Part shown: positions 7,914 to 17,365 of the stretch, one piece after another | Layout: the number at the start of each line of letters is the position of its first letter | Position numbering within the stretch: the first letter of the stretch is position 1 | Source: Pseudomonas mandelii | GTDB taxonomy: Bacteria; Pseudomonadota; Gammaproteobacteria; Pseudomonadales; Pseudomonadaceae | Length of the DNA stretch: 64,000 nucleotides | Direction: 5' to 3' | Assembly (NCBI RefSeq): GCF_024138395.1 | Contig: NZ_JAMYDU010000001.1 | Location: 124,001 to 188,000 of the forward strand | Notes under the pieces: model-generated | What the model was told of the DNA's origin: nothing | What the model saw: the letters and a program-made list of their open reading frames with translations, nothing else | Databases searched by the model: none | Translations under genes and position numbers: made by a program

Positions 7914-9257
7914 TTACCGCACCAGACACGGTCGCTTGTTATCGAACTTCCACCCCGGAATCAGAAACTGCATCGCCACGCTGTCATCCCGCGCGCCCAG
8001 CCCCATGCCTTTGTACAGCTCATGGGCCTTGGCTAGTTGATCGATATCCAACTCAACCCCCAGGCCAGGTTTTTTCGGCACCTGCACGCAACCATCAATG
8101 ATCTGCAGCGGCGCTTTGGTCAGGCGTTGGCCGTCCTGCCAGATCCAGTGGGTGTCGATGGCGGTGATTTCACCCGGCGCGGCAGCCGCGACGTGGGTGA
8201 ACATGGCCAGGGAAATATCGAAGTGGTTGTTGGAATGCGAGCCCCAGGTCAAGCCCCATTCGTGGCACATCTGCGCGACCCGAACCGAGCCCTGCATCGT
8301 CCAGAAGTGCGGGTCGGCCAAGGGAATGTCTACTGATTGCAACTGGATCGCGTGACCCATTTCCCGCCAGTCGGTGGCGATCATATTGGTCGCGGTTTTC
8401 AGGCCCGTGGCACGCCGGAACTCGGCCATGACTTCCCGGCCCGAATAGCCGTTTTCCGCACCGCACGGGTCTTCTGCATAGGCGAGAACGTGATGCTGAT
8501 CCCGGCACAGGCGGACTGCTTCTTTCAGCGACCAGGCGCCATTCGGATCGAGGGTGATGCGCGCATCGGGAAAGCGTTCGGCGAGTGCGGTGACCGCTTC
8601 GATTTCCTCGTCGCCGCTCAACACGCCGCCCTTGAGTTTGAAGTCCTCGAAGCCATAACGGGCGTGAGCCGCTTCGGCCAGGCGCACCACGGCATTGGCG
8701 CTCATGGCTTTTTCGTGACGCACACGGAACCAGTCGTTGTCGGCGTCCGGTTCGCTGCGGTAGGCCAGATCGGTTTCGTTGCGATCACCGACATAAAACA
8801 GATAACCGAGCATCTTCACTTCGTCGCGCTGCTGGCCTTCGCCGAGCAGGGCCGCGACTGGCACATCCAGGTGTTGACCGAGCAAGTCGAGCAGGGCGGC
8901 TTCCAGGCCGGTGACCGCGTGAATGGTGATGCGCAGGTCGAAGGTCTGCAGGCCGCGACCACCGGCATCGCGATCGGCAAAGGTCTGGCGCACTTGATTG
9001 AGGATCTTCTGGTAAGTGCCGATCGGGCTGCCGACCACCAGTGCGCGCGCGTCTTCCAGCGTCTGGCGAATACGCTCGCCACCCGGCACTTCGCCGACGC
9101 CGGTGTGGCCGGCGTTGTCCTTGAGGATCACAATGTTGCGGGTGAAAAACGGGCCGTGGGCGCCACTCAGATTGAGCAGCATGCCATCGTGGCCGGCCAC
9201 CGGCACAATCTGCATGCTGGTGATGATCGGGGCTTTTGCGGCTTCTTGTGCGTTCAT
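7914..9257 (-). CDS. gudD: D-glucarate dehydratase
   Basis: Enolase-superfamily enzyme that dehydrates D-glucarate (often also L-idarate) to 5-keto-4-deoxyglucarate, the first step of aldarate catabolism in the cytoplasm. The 447-residue protein has the KxK base pair at 207-209 (FKLKGG), metal ligands Asp237 (TLDPNG) and Glu262 (AEDPCGAE), and His341 in [11 protein letters not shown]. Length is typical. The start is set by AAGGA seven bases before the ATG; an in-frame start 60 bp upstream would overlap gudP. It lies 25 bp downstream of gudP in one operon. No downstream 5-KDG dehydratase or semialdehyde dehydrogenase lies in the window. Confidence 0.95.
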   Translation of the reverse strand: MNAQEAAKAPIITSMQIVPVAGHDGMLLNLSGAHGPFFTRNIVILKDNAGHTGVGEVPGGERIRQTLEDARALVVGSPIGTYQKILNQVRQTFADRDAGGRGLQTFDLRITIHAVTGLEAALLDLLGQHLDVPVAALLGEGQQRDEVKMLGYLFYVGDRNETDLAYRSEPDADNDWFRVRHEKAMSANAVVRLAEAAHARYGFEDFKLKGGVLSGDEEIEAVTALAERFPDARITLDPNGAWSLKEAVRLCRDQHHVLAYAEDPCGAENGYSGREVMAEFRRATGLKTATNMIATDWREMGHAIQLQSVDIPLADPHFWTMQGSVRVAQMCHEWGLTWGSHSNNHFDISLAMFTHVAAAAPGEITAIDTHWIWQDGQRLTKAPLQIIDGCVQVPKKPGLGVELDIDQLAKAHELYKGMGLGARDDSVAMQFLIPGWKFDNKRPCLVR

Positions 9258-9282
9258 TTCTATGTCCTTGAAAAGCAGGTAT

Positions 9283-10629
9283 TCAGGCGTGACGGGGCGA
9301 AGGTTTGCCCATGGCAACGGCCGGTGCGGGTTTCGGTTTATTACGCGCCGCGAAGACGATGATCGCGGCGATGATCGAGGTGGCGGCCAGGCCGTACAGC
9401 CCGCCCTGAATCGAGCCGGTGTGTTCTTCCAATAGACCGAAGGTGGTCGGCGCGACGAAGCCGCCGAGGTTGCCCACCGAGTTGATCAGTGCGATCACAC
9501 CGGCGGCGATCCGTGCATCCAGGTACGCCTGTGGAATCGGCCAGAACAGCGACGAGGCCGATTTGAAACCCAGCGCGGCAAAGCAGATGGCGACGAAGGC
9601 GAAGATCGGCCCGCCCGTGGTGGACATGAACATCCCGGCGGCAGCGATCAGCAGGGCGGCGGCGACCCAGGCTTGCTGGTGCTTCCATTTGGCCGACAGC
9701 GAGGCGAAGGCGTACATGCCGACGATCGACAGCAACCATGGAATCGAGTTGAACAACCCGACCTGAACGTCGCTCAGGTCACCCATTTTCTTGATGATGC
9801 TCGGCAGCCAGAAGGTCGCGGCATAGATGGTCAACTGGATGAAGAAGTAGATCAGGCAGAACAGGATGATCTGGCGATCCTTGAGCAGTGTGCCCAGCGA
9901 CGGTTTGATCGGCGTCGCGGCTTCGCGGGCCAGTTGTTCGTCATCGATGGCTTTGACTAGCGCGTCCTGCTCGGGACGGGTCAGCCATTTGGCATCGTGG
10001 GGCTTGGAGTCCAGCCAGAACCAGACGAACACGCACAGCCCGACCGAGAACATCCCTTCAATGAAGTACATCCACTGCCAACCGTGCATGCCCAAACCGC
10101 TGATTTGCAGCAGCAACCCGGACAGCGGACCGGAGATCAGCGACGCGATGGCCGAGCCGCTGAGGAAGATCGCAATCGCCTTGCCGCGTTCGACGCCGGG
10201 CAACCAGCGGGTGAAGTAATAAATCACTCCGGGGAAGAAACCGGCTTCGGCCACGCCCAGCAGAAATCGCAGGATGTAGAAGTGGGTTTCGTTCTGGATG
10301 AATGCCATGCAGGAAGCTACCAAGCCCCAGGTCAGCATGATGCGGGTCAGCCAGATTCGTGCGCCGACTTTTTGCAGGAGGATGTTGGATGGGACTTCGA
10401 ACAGCGCGTAACCGATGAAGAACAGACCGGCACCGAAGCCGTAGGCGGCAGCGCCAATGCCCAAGTCATGCTCCATGTGCGCGCGGACGAAGCCGATGTT
10501 CACACGGTCAATGTAGTTGACGATGAACATGATCACGAACAGCGGCAGAACGTGGCGTTTCACTTTCGAGATGGCGGACTTCAGGACCGAATCGGTGTCT
10601 TCGTCCATCCCGGATATGGATGTATTCAC
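9283..10629 (-). CDS. gudP: MFS aldarate (glucarate/galactarate) permease
   Basis: 448-residue inner-membrane symporter of the anion:cation (ACS) MFS branch, with 12 predicted membrane segments. [15 protein letters not shown] near the N-terminus is characteristic of GudP/GarP/ExuT relatives. The start is a GTG eight bases after GGAG; an in-frame GTG five codons upstream contains that ribosome site itself and is rejected. It is the first gene of the gudP-gudD operon, divergent from an FCD-type GntR regulator, so glucarate uptake and breakdown are probably co-induced. Substrate is inferred from gudD. Confidence 0.9.
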   Translation of the reverse strand: MNTSISGMDEDTDSVLKSAISKVKRHVLPLFVIMFIVNYIDRVNIGFVRAHMEHDLGIGAAAYGFGAGLFFIGYALFEVPSNILLQKVGARIWLTRIMLTWGLVASCMAFIQNETHFYILRFLLGVAEAGFFPGVIYYFTRWLPGVERGKAIAIFLSGSAIASLISGPLSGLLLQISGLGMHGWQWMYFIEGMFSVGLCVFVWFWLDSKPHDAKWLTRPEQDALVKAIDDEQLAREAATPIKPSLGTLLKDRQIILFCLIYFFIQLTIYAATFWLPSIIKKMGDLSDVQVGLFNSIPWLLSIVGMYAFASLSAKWKHQQAWVAAALLIAAAGMFMSTTGGPIFAFVAICFAALGFKSASSLFWPIPQAYLDARIAAGVIALINSVGNLGGFVAPTTFGLLEEHTGSIQGGLYGLAATSIIAAIIVFAARNKPKPAPAVAMGKPSPRHA

Positions 10630-10691
10630 TGCTTTTTCTCCCACTCGTTGTTTTTATGCGGGGTATGGCTTGGGTGCTGCGTTGTTGATAG

Positions 10692-10723
10692 ACATCATAC
10701 AACTACGGTTTTTTGTCCTACAA
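10692..10723. promoter_or_regulatory. Paired FCD-GntR operator candidates upstream of gudP
   Basis: TTGTCCTACAA at 10713-10723 is a TTGT-N3-ACAA palindrome. Starting 21 bp to its left (10692-10702), ACATCATACAA matches the near-gene site TTGTCATACAA at eight of eleven positions. The pair is two helical turns apart, as expected for cooperative binding on one DNA face. Confidence 0.6.
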
Positions 10724-10900
10724 GTGCTGTCTCTCAACAAAATGGTGCTAGAGAGGAAGTTTTTTATTCGTTTTTTGGGTTTGTGTGGCGTGTTTACTGG
10801 GTTTTATTGAGGGTTGCTCACTCGATGATTCTCTCTTCAGCGCGACGGAAGGCTTAGGTTCTACGGTTTAAATCGTCTTTTTCAGTGTGGTTATTGAATG

Positions 10901-10911
10901 TTGTCATACAA
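10901..10911. promoter_or_regulatory. FCD-GntR operator candidate upstream of the regulator gene
   Basis: TTGTCATACAA (TTGT-N3-ACAA) lies 88 bp before the regulator's ATG. It matches the sites near gudP and suggests autoregulation of the regulator gene. Confidence 0.6.
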
Positions 10912-10998
10912 GTTGAGCCGCTTCTCAGCGAGATTCCAGTCACCGAGAAGCCCGCGCCAGTGCTACGATCCGGATAACCCGCTTTACGGATAATCACC

Positions 10999-11712
10999 AT
11001 GCAAGAAGACATCGACGCACCTGCCCGCAAGCGGGCCCATAACCTGGCCCATGATCTGGTGAGCAAACTGACCCAGAGCATCTTGCTCGGCCAGATGCTG
11101 CCGGGGGACAAGCTGCCGTCGGAGAACTCGATTGTTCAGGAGCATGGCGTCAGTCGCACGGTGGTGCGCGAAGCAATCTCGAAGTTGCAGGCCTCGGGGC
11201 TGGTGGAAACCCGTCATGGCATCGGCACTTTTGTTCTCGAGCGTGCCCCGGATCAGGGGCTGCGACTGAATGTCGATACCGCGCTGGGCGTGCGCAGCAT
11301 TCTGGAGTTACGCATGGGCCTGGAAACCCAGGCCGCGGCGCTGGCGGCGGTGCGTCGCACAGACCAGCAGTTGGCGCAAATGCGTGAAGCGCTGGATGAC
11401 TATCAAAGCCTGTTGGCCAACAACGACAGTTGCGTCGAGGCGGACAAACTCTTCCATCTGCTGATCGCCGAAGCCACCGGCAACGTGTGTTTCACCGAGA
11501 TCATGCAGCACCTGGGCAGCGCCATGATCCCTCGGACCCGCGTCAATGCCGCCGAGCGCGGGTCGGCGGATTTGAGCAAGCTCGGGCAACTCGCCAACCT
11601 CGAACACGAGGCGATTCTCAACGCCATCAAACGCCAGGATCCAGATGCGGCGCGGGCGGCGATGTGGTTGCACCTGACTAACAGTCGTGACCGCTTTTCG
11701 GCCGATCGGTAG
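10999..11712 (+). CDS. GntR-family (FadR/FCD subfamily) regulator, probably of gudPD
   Basis: 237 residues. The winged helix at about residues 15-80 contains LPSENSIVQEHGVSRTVVREA, the GntR signature region, and GIGTFV as the wing. An all-helical FCD effector domain follows (about 95-225), with the metal-type ligands expected in FCD proteins (D..H in ADKLFHLLIAEATGN and two later histidines). Divergence from gudPD and the shared palindromes make it the likely aldarate-responsive repressor; ligand identity is inference. The next gene lies downstream across a 92-bp gap. Confidence 0.87.
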   Translation: MQEDIDAPARKRAHNLAHDLVSKLTQSILLGQMLPGDKLPSENSIVQEHGVSRTVVREAISKLQASGLVETRHGIGTFVLERAPDQGLRLNVDTALGVRSILELRMGLETQAAALAAVRRTDQQLAQMREALDDYQSLLANNDSCVEADKLFHLLIAEATGNVCFTEIMQHLGSAMIPRTRVNAAERGSADLSKLGQLANLEHEAILNAIKRQDPDAARAAMWLHLTNSRDRFSADR

Positions 11713-11804
11713 CCGCCGTTGGTCTCCTCGATAGCACCCCTTTTGCAGGCTCGTCTCCAACCTGTACGGCCCAGATTCGCTGGACCTCATCAGTGAGGTG
11801 CGTC

Positions 11805-12047
11805 ATGGCTTACGATCAAATCCTTCAGGGTGGAACTTCCGATAACGACCCTGACAGACCCATTCCCGATATGGACGATCCGTCGATGGATCAAGACGCA
11901 CCACCCGGCATGGACCCATCGCGAGACCCGGCCAATACGGACGTTGATCGCCCTGAAGACTGGAGGGACCCGGCTCTGGATCCGGCTGTGGATGACGACA
12001 TTCCCGCGCCGGATGACGAAACGCCATTGTCCGACGACAGGCGATAA
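11805..12047 (+). CDS. Small acidic Asp/Pro-rich protein (family member A)
   Basis: 80 residues, extremely rich in aspartate and proline, no cysteine, no membrane segment or signal peptide; probably disordered. The ATG follows GAGG by six bases; an upstream in-frame start lacks that spacing. The C-terminal block DWRDPALDP..DDDIPAPDDE resembles GWKDPSAGDGIPDDDQMP of the protein at 27757, so the two are probably paralogs. A clear terminator follows. Function unknown. Confidence 0.72.
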   Translation: MAYDQILQGGTSDNDPDRPIPDMDDPSMDQDAPPGMDPSRDPANTDVDRPEDWRDPALDPAVDDDIPAPDDETPLSDDRR

Positions 12048-12051
12048 ACGG

Positions 12052-12076
12052 AACCCGGCCGATGCGCCGGGTTTTG
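12052..12076 (+). terminator. Rho-independent terminator
   Basis: Stem AACCCGGC/GCCGGGTT with a six-base loop, running into TTTTG, five bases after the stop of the small acidic gene. Confidence 0.85.
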
Positions 12077-12091
12077 TGGTTGCAGGTTTAT

Positions 12092-12172
12092 CGCGTCATC
12101 GTTCTTCGCGGGCAAGCCTCGCTCCTACAAAAGCACCACCCCTCCCCGTAGGAGCGAGGCTTGCCCGCGAAG
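12092..12172. repeat. REP pair with remnant of the composite spacer
   Basis: Inverted arms CTTCGCGGGCAAGCCTCGCT and complement enclose about 19 bp. The left edge keeps CGCGTCATCG, the end of the 34-bp spacer seen in the four composite elements, so this looks like a truncated or rearranged fifth copy. Confidence 0.8.
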
Positions 12173-12201
12173 GCGCCAGACGCAGCAACACCAATCAGTG
12201 A

Positions 12202-13113
12202 TCAAACACTGGCCACCTGGATCCCAAAAAACCGCCGTTCCAGATTCAACGCCAACACGCTGACCAGCACCACCACCGCGCCTACCAATACCATCAACGT
12301 CGGCTGCTCGCCCAGAGCAAAAGACGCAATGGCCATGGCCGTCGGCGGAATCAAATACATCGTCATCGTCGCTCGGCTCAAATCCACATGAGCCAACACA
12401 AACGCCCAGGCCAGGTAGGCAAGGGCGCTGGGAAACACGCCCAATGCAACCACTGCCCATTGCACATGAAGCGGCGCACTGACGATTTCGCTGGCCAGCC
12501 CCGGCAAATAAACCAGCAACAATGCCGTCCCCGACCAAACGGTGTAGCAGACCAGCGTCAACCCGTCGTAGCGTCCGGACTGATGTTTCTGCAACGCAAA
12601 GTAGAAGCTCCAGGACACCGCTGCGAGCAAAATCAGCAAGCCGTGAGCGTCGATGCTCCCCACGCCATGATCACCCGCAACCACAATCACCACGCCGGTC
12701 AAACCGAGAAACACGCAGCCCCAGCGCCACACGCTCACCCGGTCCTTGAAGACGAAACGTGCCAGCAGCGTACTGAACAAGGGCGTAGTTTGCGCGAGCA
12801 CACTGGACGCCCCGGCGCTGACCCCTTGCTGGCCGAAATTCAGTGCGACGTGATGCAGGCTCACGGCAAAGAAACCGAGGACGATCAGCAGCGGCCAGTC
12901 GCGAATGTTCGGCAGGCGGATGCCTCGGAATACGGCGACCACCGCCATGAACACCGAGGCCACCAAAAACCGCAGCAGCGCCAGATGGCCTGGATCATAG
13001 GCCTGCAAACCGATATGAATACCGGTCGGAGAATACCCCCAGCAAGCGACGACAAACGCCATCGCCAGAATGACTTTGACGGAGTGATGAGAGGCGGGTG
13101 TGAGTGGCTTCAT
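12202..13113 (-). CDS. DMT-superfamily (EamA) transporter
   Basis: 303-residue inner-membrane protein with ten predicted membrane helices arranged as two EamA repeats; family members export amino acids or other metabolites. The second repeat begins near LILLAAVSWSFYFALQKH. The MKPLTP start is preferred over a start 57 bases upstream because the upstream segment is not membrane-like and would run into the divergent promoter. It is transcribed away from a LysR gene 96 bp off, which probably controls it. Substrate unknown. Confidence 0.87.
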   Translation of the reverse strand: MKPLTPASHHSVKVILAMAFVVACWGYSPTGIHIGLQAYDPGHLALLRFLVASVFMAVVAVFRGIRLPNIRDWPLLIVLGFFAVSLHHVALNFGQQGVSAGASSVLAQTTPLFSTLLARFVFKDRVSVWRWGCVFLGLTGVVIVVAGDHGVGSIDAHGLLILLAAVSWSFYFALQKHQSGRYDGLTLVCYTVWSGTALLLVYLPGLASEIVSAPLHVQWAVVALGVFPSALAYLAWAFVLAHVDLSRATMTMYLIPPTAMAIASFALGEQPTLMVLVGAVVVLVSVLALNLERRFFGIQVASV

Positions 13114-13209
13114 GGTCGGGCACCTGTGGGCATATGCACCGAGTATCGGAAGCCTGATCGTTCGCCACAACTGACTTATACTGCGTCAACTGTTCACTTT
13201 GGGTGATGT

Positions 13210-14073
13210 ATGGAGCTGGCGCAGATTTGCATGTTCAAGACCGTCGCCGACGTCGGAAGTATCGCCCGGGCGGCCGAGTTGCTGCACTGTGTTCCGTCGA
13301 ACATCACGGCCCGCATCAAGTCGCTGGAAACCGAGTTGGGTGTCGCATTGTTTCTGCGCGAAGGCCGAGGGTTGCGAATCAGCCCGGCGGGGCAGACCTT
13401 TCTGGCTTACGCCGCGAAAATTCTCGCGCTGACGGCTGAAGCCAAACGCGCGCTGGACCCTTCGGCCGAGCCCTCCGGGCCGCTGCGCATTGGTGCTATC
13501 GAATCGTCGGCGACCGGTCGATTACCGCGCTTACTGGCCAAGTTTCACAAGCGCTATCCGGGCGTTGCGCTGGAACTGACCACCGGCAGCTGGGGACAAT
13601 TGCTCGATGACACGCTCAATCACCGACTCGACGGCGCGATCGTCGCGGTGGATGTCGAGCGCTCACACCTCAAGCGCACGCCGATGTACCGCGAAGAGCT
13701 GCTGCTGATTGCGTCGACATCGTTAGGGCCGGTGCGCGATATCGCCGATTTGCGGGACAAGACCGTCTTCATGTGGCCTCAGGGTTGTCCTTACCGGGCG
13801 GCGCTGGAGCATTGGTTGTTGCGTCAGGGCCAGGCATTGCCGATCGTCAGCCTGGCCAGTTATGGCGCGATTGTCGGCTGCGTCAGCGCCGGGGCCGGCG
13901 TCGCGCTGGTGCCCAAAGGGATCTTCGATCAGTACGCCAAAGGGGCAGGGTGTGCGGGGTACGAATTCCCCGAATTGACCGCCATCGACAACCTGTTTTA
14001 CTGGCATGAAAACGCCGGCGTTCATCCGGCGCGAGAGGCGTTTGTGGCGATGTTGCGGGAGGAGTTCGCCTGA
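13210..14073 (+). CDS. LysR-type regulator divergent from the EamA transporter
   Basis: 287 residues with an N-terminal winged helix (about 1-60; VADVGSIARAAELLHCVPSNITARIKSLE region) and a periplasmic-binding-protein-like effector domain. CVPSNITARIK replaces the more common TQPAVS recognition motif. The effector half contains SLASYGAIVGCVSAGAGVALVP, the ligand-hinge region. Start ATG at 13210 with GGGTGATGT just before it. Divergent placement suggests control of the DMT transporter; this is inference from layout. Confidence 0.88.
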   Translation: MELAQICMFKTVADVGSIARAAELLHCVPSNITARIKSLETELGVALFLREGRGLRISPAGQTFLAYAAKILALTAEAKRALDPSAEPSGPLRIGAIESSATGRLPRLLAKFHKRYPGVALELTTGSWGQLLDDTLNHRLDGAIVAVDVERSHLKRTPMYREELLLIASTSLGPVRDIADLRDKTVFMWPQGCPYRAALEHWLLRQGQALPIVSLASYGAIVGCVSAGAGVALVPKGIFDQYAKGAGCAGYEFPELTAIDNLFYWHENAGVHPAREAFVAMLREEFA

Positions 14074-14141
14074 CTATTTGTGGTGAAGCAGCTTACTGTG
14101 GCGAGGGCTTGCCCTACATAGCGGTAAATTAAGACGCAGAC

Positions 14142-14235
14142 CCTATGGGAGCGTGGCTTGCCCGCGAAGAACGATGACGCGTAATACCTGAAAAACCGCG
14201 GTGCATTCTTCGCGGGCAAGCCACGCTCCCACAGG
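14142..14235. repeat. Composite REP element, copy 2
   Basis: Same arms and 34-bp spacer as copy 1, with the whole unit inverted on the plus strand: flank CTCGTCGCTCAAAT on the right and AAGACGCAGA on the left. It separates the convergent LysR and trhP genes. Confidence 0.9.
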
Positions 14236-14254
14236 GTCTCGTCGCTCAAATTAT

Positions 14255-15580
14255 TTAGCTCGCACCCACATCCCGCATCAACAACCCAAAGCGCAAATCC
14301 ACCGCATCCGGTATCGGCAAATACACCGTGTGCCCATCCCCCGGCGCCACTTCAACCGCCTCGCCTTTGACGTTCTGCAGCTGATGCAAATCGAAGTGAA
14401 AGTTGCCCTTGGGCGTCATCAATTCCATGTGGTCGCCCAGACCAAAGCGATTCTTCACCCGCACCTCGGCCAGCCGATCCCGGCGTTCGCCAGTCAGCTC
14501 GCCCACGAACTGCTGGCGCTCTGAAACCGAGCTGCCGTTCTGGTAATTCTGATATTCGTCATGCACATGCCGACGCAGAAAACCTTCGGTGTAGCCTCGT
14601 TGGGCCAGGGATTCCAGGTCGGTCATCAAGCTGCGATCAAATGCTCGGCCAGCCACCGCATCATCGATCGCGCGGCGGTAAACCTGGGTGGTGCGCGCGC
14701 AATAGAAGTGCGATTTGGTTCGACCTTCAATCTTCAATGAATGCACGCCCATCTGTGTCAGGCGCTCGACATGCTGGACAGCTCGCAGGTCTTTCGCGTT
14801 CATGATGTAGGTGCCGTGTTCATCCTCGAATGCCGGCATCAGTTCGCCCGGGCGATTGGCTTCTTGCAGCAGGAATACTTGATCGGTCGGCGCACCGATG
14901 CCCAGGGTCGGTTCGGGCTGGAACTGCTGAACGATTTCACCGAGCTGATTTTCGCTGGCCGGTGTCGCCGAGTATTTCCAGCGACAGGCGTTGGTGCAGC
15001 TGCCCTGATTGGCGTCGCGCTTGTTCATGTAGCCCGACAACAGGCAGCGCCCGGAATAGGCCATGCACAACGCGCCGTGGACGAACACTTCCAGTTCCAT
15101 CGTCGGGACGTGCTGGCGGATTTCGGCGATCTCTTCCAGCGACAGTTCGCGGGACAGGATGATCCGGCTCAAGCCCTGTTGCTGCCAGAACTCGACGCTG
15201 GCCCAGTTCACCGTGTTGGCCTGCACCGACAGGTGGATCGGCATCTGCGGAAAGTGCCGGCGCACCAGCATGATCAGGCCGGGGTCGGACATGATCAGCG
15301 CATCCGGCGCCATGGCAATTACCGGTTCCAGATCCTTCAAGAATGTTTTGAGCTTGGTGTTGTGCGGGGCGATGTTCACCACCACATAGAAGCGTTTGCC
15401 CTGAGCCTGGGCTTCGGCAATGCCAAGCGCGAGGTTGGCATGATCGAATTCGTTGTTACGCACCCGCAGGCTGTAGCGCGGCTGGCCGGCGTACACCGTA
15501 TCGGCGCCGTAGGCGAAGGCATAACGCATGTTTTTCAGGGTGCCGGCAGGGGCGAGCAGTTCCGGGGGCGTAAGCGTCAT
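14255..15580 (-). CDS. trhP: U32-family tRNA U34 hydroxylation protein TrhP (YegQ-like)
   Basis: Collagenase-like U32 protein of the YegQ/TrhP subfamily, which with prephenate-derived chemistry forms 5-hydroxyuridine at tRNA position 34. 441 residues. The U32 signature is intact: EVFVHGALCMAYSGRCLLS, with further cysteines in NQGSCTNACRW that probably hold an iron-sulfur cluster. ELLAPAGTLKNMRYAF lies at the N-terminus. Three in-frame ATGs are clustered there with no strong ribosome site; I chose the one immediately before TLTPPELLAP. It is monocistronic and convergent with the LysR gene across a REP element. Confidence 0.88.
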   Translation of the reverse strand: MTLTPPELLAPAGTLKNMRYAFAYGADTVYAGQPRYSLRVRNNEFDHANLALGIAEAQAQGKRFYVVVNIAPHNTKLKTFLKDLEPVIAMAPDALIMSDPGLIMLVRRHFPQMPIHLSVQANTVNWASVEFWQQQGLSRIILSRELSLEEIAEIRQHVPTMELEVFVHGALCMAYSGRCLLSGYMNKRDANQGSCTNACRWKYSATPASENQLGEIVQQFQPEPTLGIGAPTDQVFLLQEANRPGELMPAFEDEHGTYIMNAKDLRAVQHVERLTQMGVHSLKIEGRTKSHFYCARTTQVYRRAIDDAVAGRAFDRSLMTDLESLAQRGYTEGFLRRHVHDEYQNYQNGSSVSERQQFVGELTGERRDRLAEVRVKNRFGLGDHMELMTPKGNFHFDLHQLQNVKGEAVEVAPGDGHTVYLPIPDAVDLRFGLLMRDVGAS

Positions 15581-15755
15581 GGCGCAGGTCATGGCAGTGT
15601 CGATCGCAAAAGCCGGCAAGGGTAAGCGGCTTGTCCGCGGGGTTTATTGATCTGGATCTATGCTTGATGAACAAACGGATGGCACTCGCGCGCGCCGTGG
15701 CGGACTAAACATCAAGACGCGCGTTGGCGCTCCTGCGCACTGACATGGATCGGAC

Positions 15756-16817
15756 ATGAACGAAACGAAACTGCAAAACACCTCGCTGATGGTCTTGCTG
15801 ACGCTGGTGAGCATCGCCTTCATCTGGATTCTGCTGCCGTTTTACGGCGCGGTATTCTGGGCGGTCATCCTCGGCATTCTGTTTGCGCCGTTGCAGCATC
15901 AGCTGCAACGCAGGTTCGGCTGGCCCCACAACCTGACGGCCCTGTGCACCTTGATTCTCTGTGTACTGATCGCGATCTTGCCGGTGATCACGATCAGTAC
16001 CTTGCTGGTTCAAGAAGGCGCGGCGCTGTACAACAGAATCGAAAGCGGTGAGCTGGACATTGCCGGCTATGTGTCGCAGTTCAAACAAAGCCTGCCGCCG
16101 TACGTTCAGTACTTGCTCGATCGTTTCGGCTTGGGCGAGCTGAGCGGCCTACGGGAAAAAATCATCAAGAGCACGATGCAAGGCAGTCAGTTTGTCGCGA
16201 CCAAGGTGTTCAGTTTTGGACAGGGGACGTTTGAGTTTGTAGTGGGCTTTTTTGTCATGCTGTATCTGCTGTTTTTCTTCCTGCGAGACGGGGCCGAACT
16301 GGCGCGCAAAGTACGTGCGGCGATACCGCTGGAAGACAACCAGAAGCGCCGTTTGCAACTCAAGTTCAATCGCGTGGTGCGAGCCACAGTGAAGGGCAAT
16401 GTGGTGGTGGCGATCACACAAGGGGCATTAGGCGGTTTTATTTTCTGGTTTCTGGACATCCCGAGCGTGCTGCTCTGGGCAGTGTTGATGGCGTTCATGT
16501 CACTATTGCCAGCGGTAGGCGCGGGGATCGTCTGGATACCGGTGGCGGCGTATTTTCTGTTCAATGGCGCGATCTGGCAAGCTACGGTGCTCACCTTGTT
16601 CGGAGTGTTCGTGATCGGACTGGTGGATAATGTCCTGCGACCAATTCTGGTGGGCAAAGACACTAAAATGCCTGACTACCTGATCCTCATTTCGACCGTG
16701 GGTGGCCTGGCGCTTTTTGGCCTGAACGGTTTTGTCATCGGGCCATTGGTCGCTGCACTGTTCGTGTCGAGCTGGGCGATTTACGTCGATTCCAAGCCCA
16801 AGGTTCAGCTGCCTTAA
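15756..16817 (+). CDS. AI-2E family (PerM/YdiK-like) membrane transporter
   Basis: 353-residue inner-membrane protein with about eight membrane segments and the family's central hydrophilic domain (about residues 100-160). Members include autoinducer-2 exporters and sodium/proton antiporters, so the name does not fix a substrate. VLRPILVGKDTKMPDYLILI near the C-terminus is the conserved family stretch. Its TAA stop and the stop of the next, opposite gene share the palindrome TTAA. Confidence 0.87.
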   Translation: MNETKLQNTSLMVLLTLVSIAFIWILLPFYGAVFWAVILGILFAPLQHQLQRRFGWPHNLTALCTLILCVLIAILPVITISTLLVQEGAALYNRIESGELDIAGYVSQFKQSLPPYVQYLLDRFGLGELSGLREKIIKSTMQGSQFVATKVFSFGQGTFEFVVGFFVMLYLLFFFLRDGAELARKVRAAIPLEDNQKRRLQLKFNRVVRATVKGNVVVAITQGALGGFIFWFLDIPSVLLWAVLMAFMSLLPAVGAGIVWIPVAAYFLFNGAIWQATVLTLFGVFVIGLVDNVLRPILVGKDTKMPDYLILISTVGGLALFGLNGFVIGPLVAALFVSSWAIYVDSKPKVQLP

Positions 16818-16996
16818 GCGCTGAGCTGGCCGGAGCCGATACGTTGCGACAAGGCCTGGGCGGCGGGAAGCGAGGTGAGCGGGCCGCTGATCGGTTCGCC
16901 GTCCTGCATAAGATACCAACAAGCGAGCAATCCTCGCGCTCTGAGCGGTGCGGGAACGGCGCTGCCGATAACAGACATTATCTGGACTTGAGTCAT
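16814..16996 (-). CDS. Small hypothetical protein, 60 residues
   Basis: Not recognised. Supported by an excellent GGAGG five bases before the ATG and by Pseudomonas-like codon use. The sequence has a short hydrophobic start, one WYLMQDGEPISGPL stretch typical of a small compact domain, and a helical C-terminus. It converges on the AI-2E gene with a four-base overlap of the two stop codons. The next gene upstream on the same strand is also small. Confidence 0.7.
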   Translation of the reverse strand: MTQVQIMSVIGSAVPAPLRARGLLACWYLMQDGEPISGPLTSLPAAQALSQRIGSGQLSA

Positions 16997-17097
16997 AAGT
17001 ACCTCCATTAATCTATGGAGGCCACCTTACGGATCGGACGCTTGAACGGACAATCAACGCTTTCGATAGTCGTCATTGATGCCAATGAGTCCTGTGG

Positions 17098-17292
17098 TCA
17101 ATCCACCACTTGATCGAGCATATGCACGACTTCCTGCTCATTGAGCAGGCCTTTGCGCACCAGGTTTTCTGCCAGCAGCGAGAGAAATTTTGCGCTGCGG
17201 TGACCTTCCAGGTGCTTGAGTTCGGTCAGTGCGTTGTACACCTTGCTGGAAGTGCACAAGCCGACAATGCGATGCGGGTTTTGTGTGGGCAT
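17098..17292 (-). CDS. Small hypothetical protein, 64 residues
   Basis: Not recognised. The start is set by AAGGA eight bases before the ATG; the longer open frame upstream lacks a ribosome site. The product is predicted to be two or three helices (SSKVYNALTELKHLEGHRSAK, then a leucine-rich segment) with one cysteine and no signal peptide. The shape resembles small DNA-binding or partner proteins, but that is a guess. It lies about 100 bp upstream of the 60-residue gene on the same strand. Confidence 0.68.
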   Translation of the reverse strand: MPTQNPHRIVGLCTSSKVYNALTELKHLEGHRSAKFLSLLAENLVRKGLLNEQEVVHMLDQVVD

Positions 17293-17365
17293 GAAGTCGT
17301 CCTTGTTTTTATCAACCTGTTGTTTACGGACAGGCCCAAGCTTGCGGACCGGACATGACATAAAT

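Larger units (their letters stand above)
10630..10998. other. gudP / GntR-regulator divergent intergenic region
   Basis: 369 bp without a convincing gene. It contains three copies of a TTGT-N3-ACAA-like site, two near gudP and one near the regulator, described separately. The rest is AT-richer than the neighbours and has no further recognisable structure. Confidence 0.7.
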
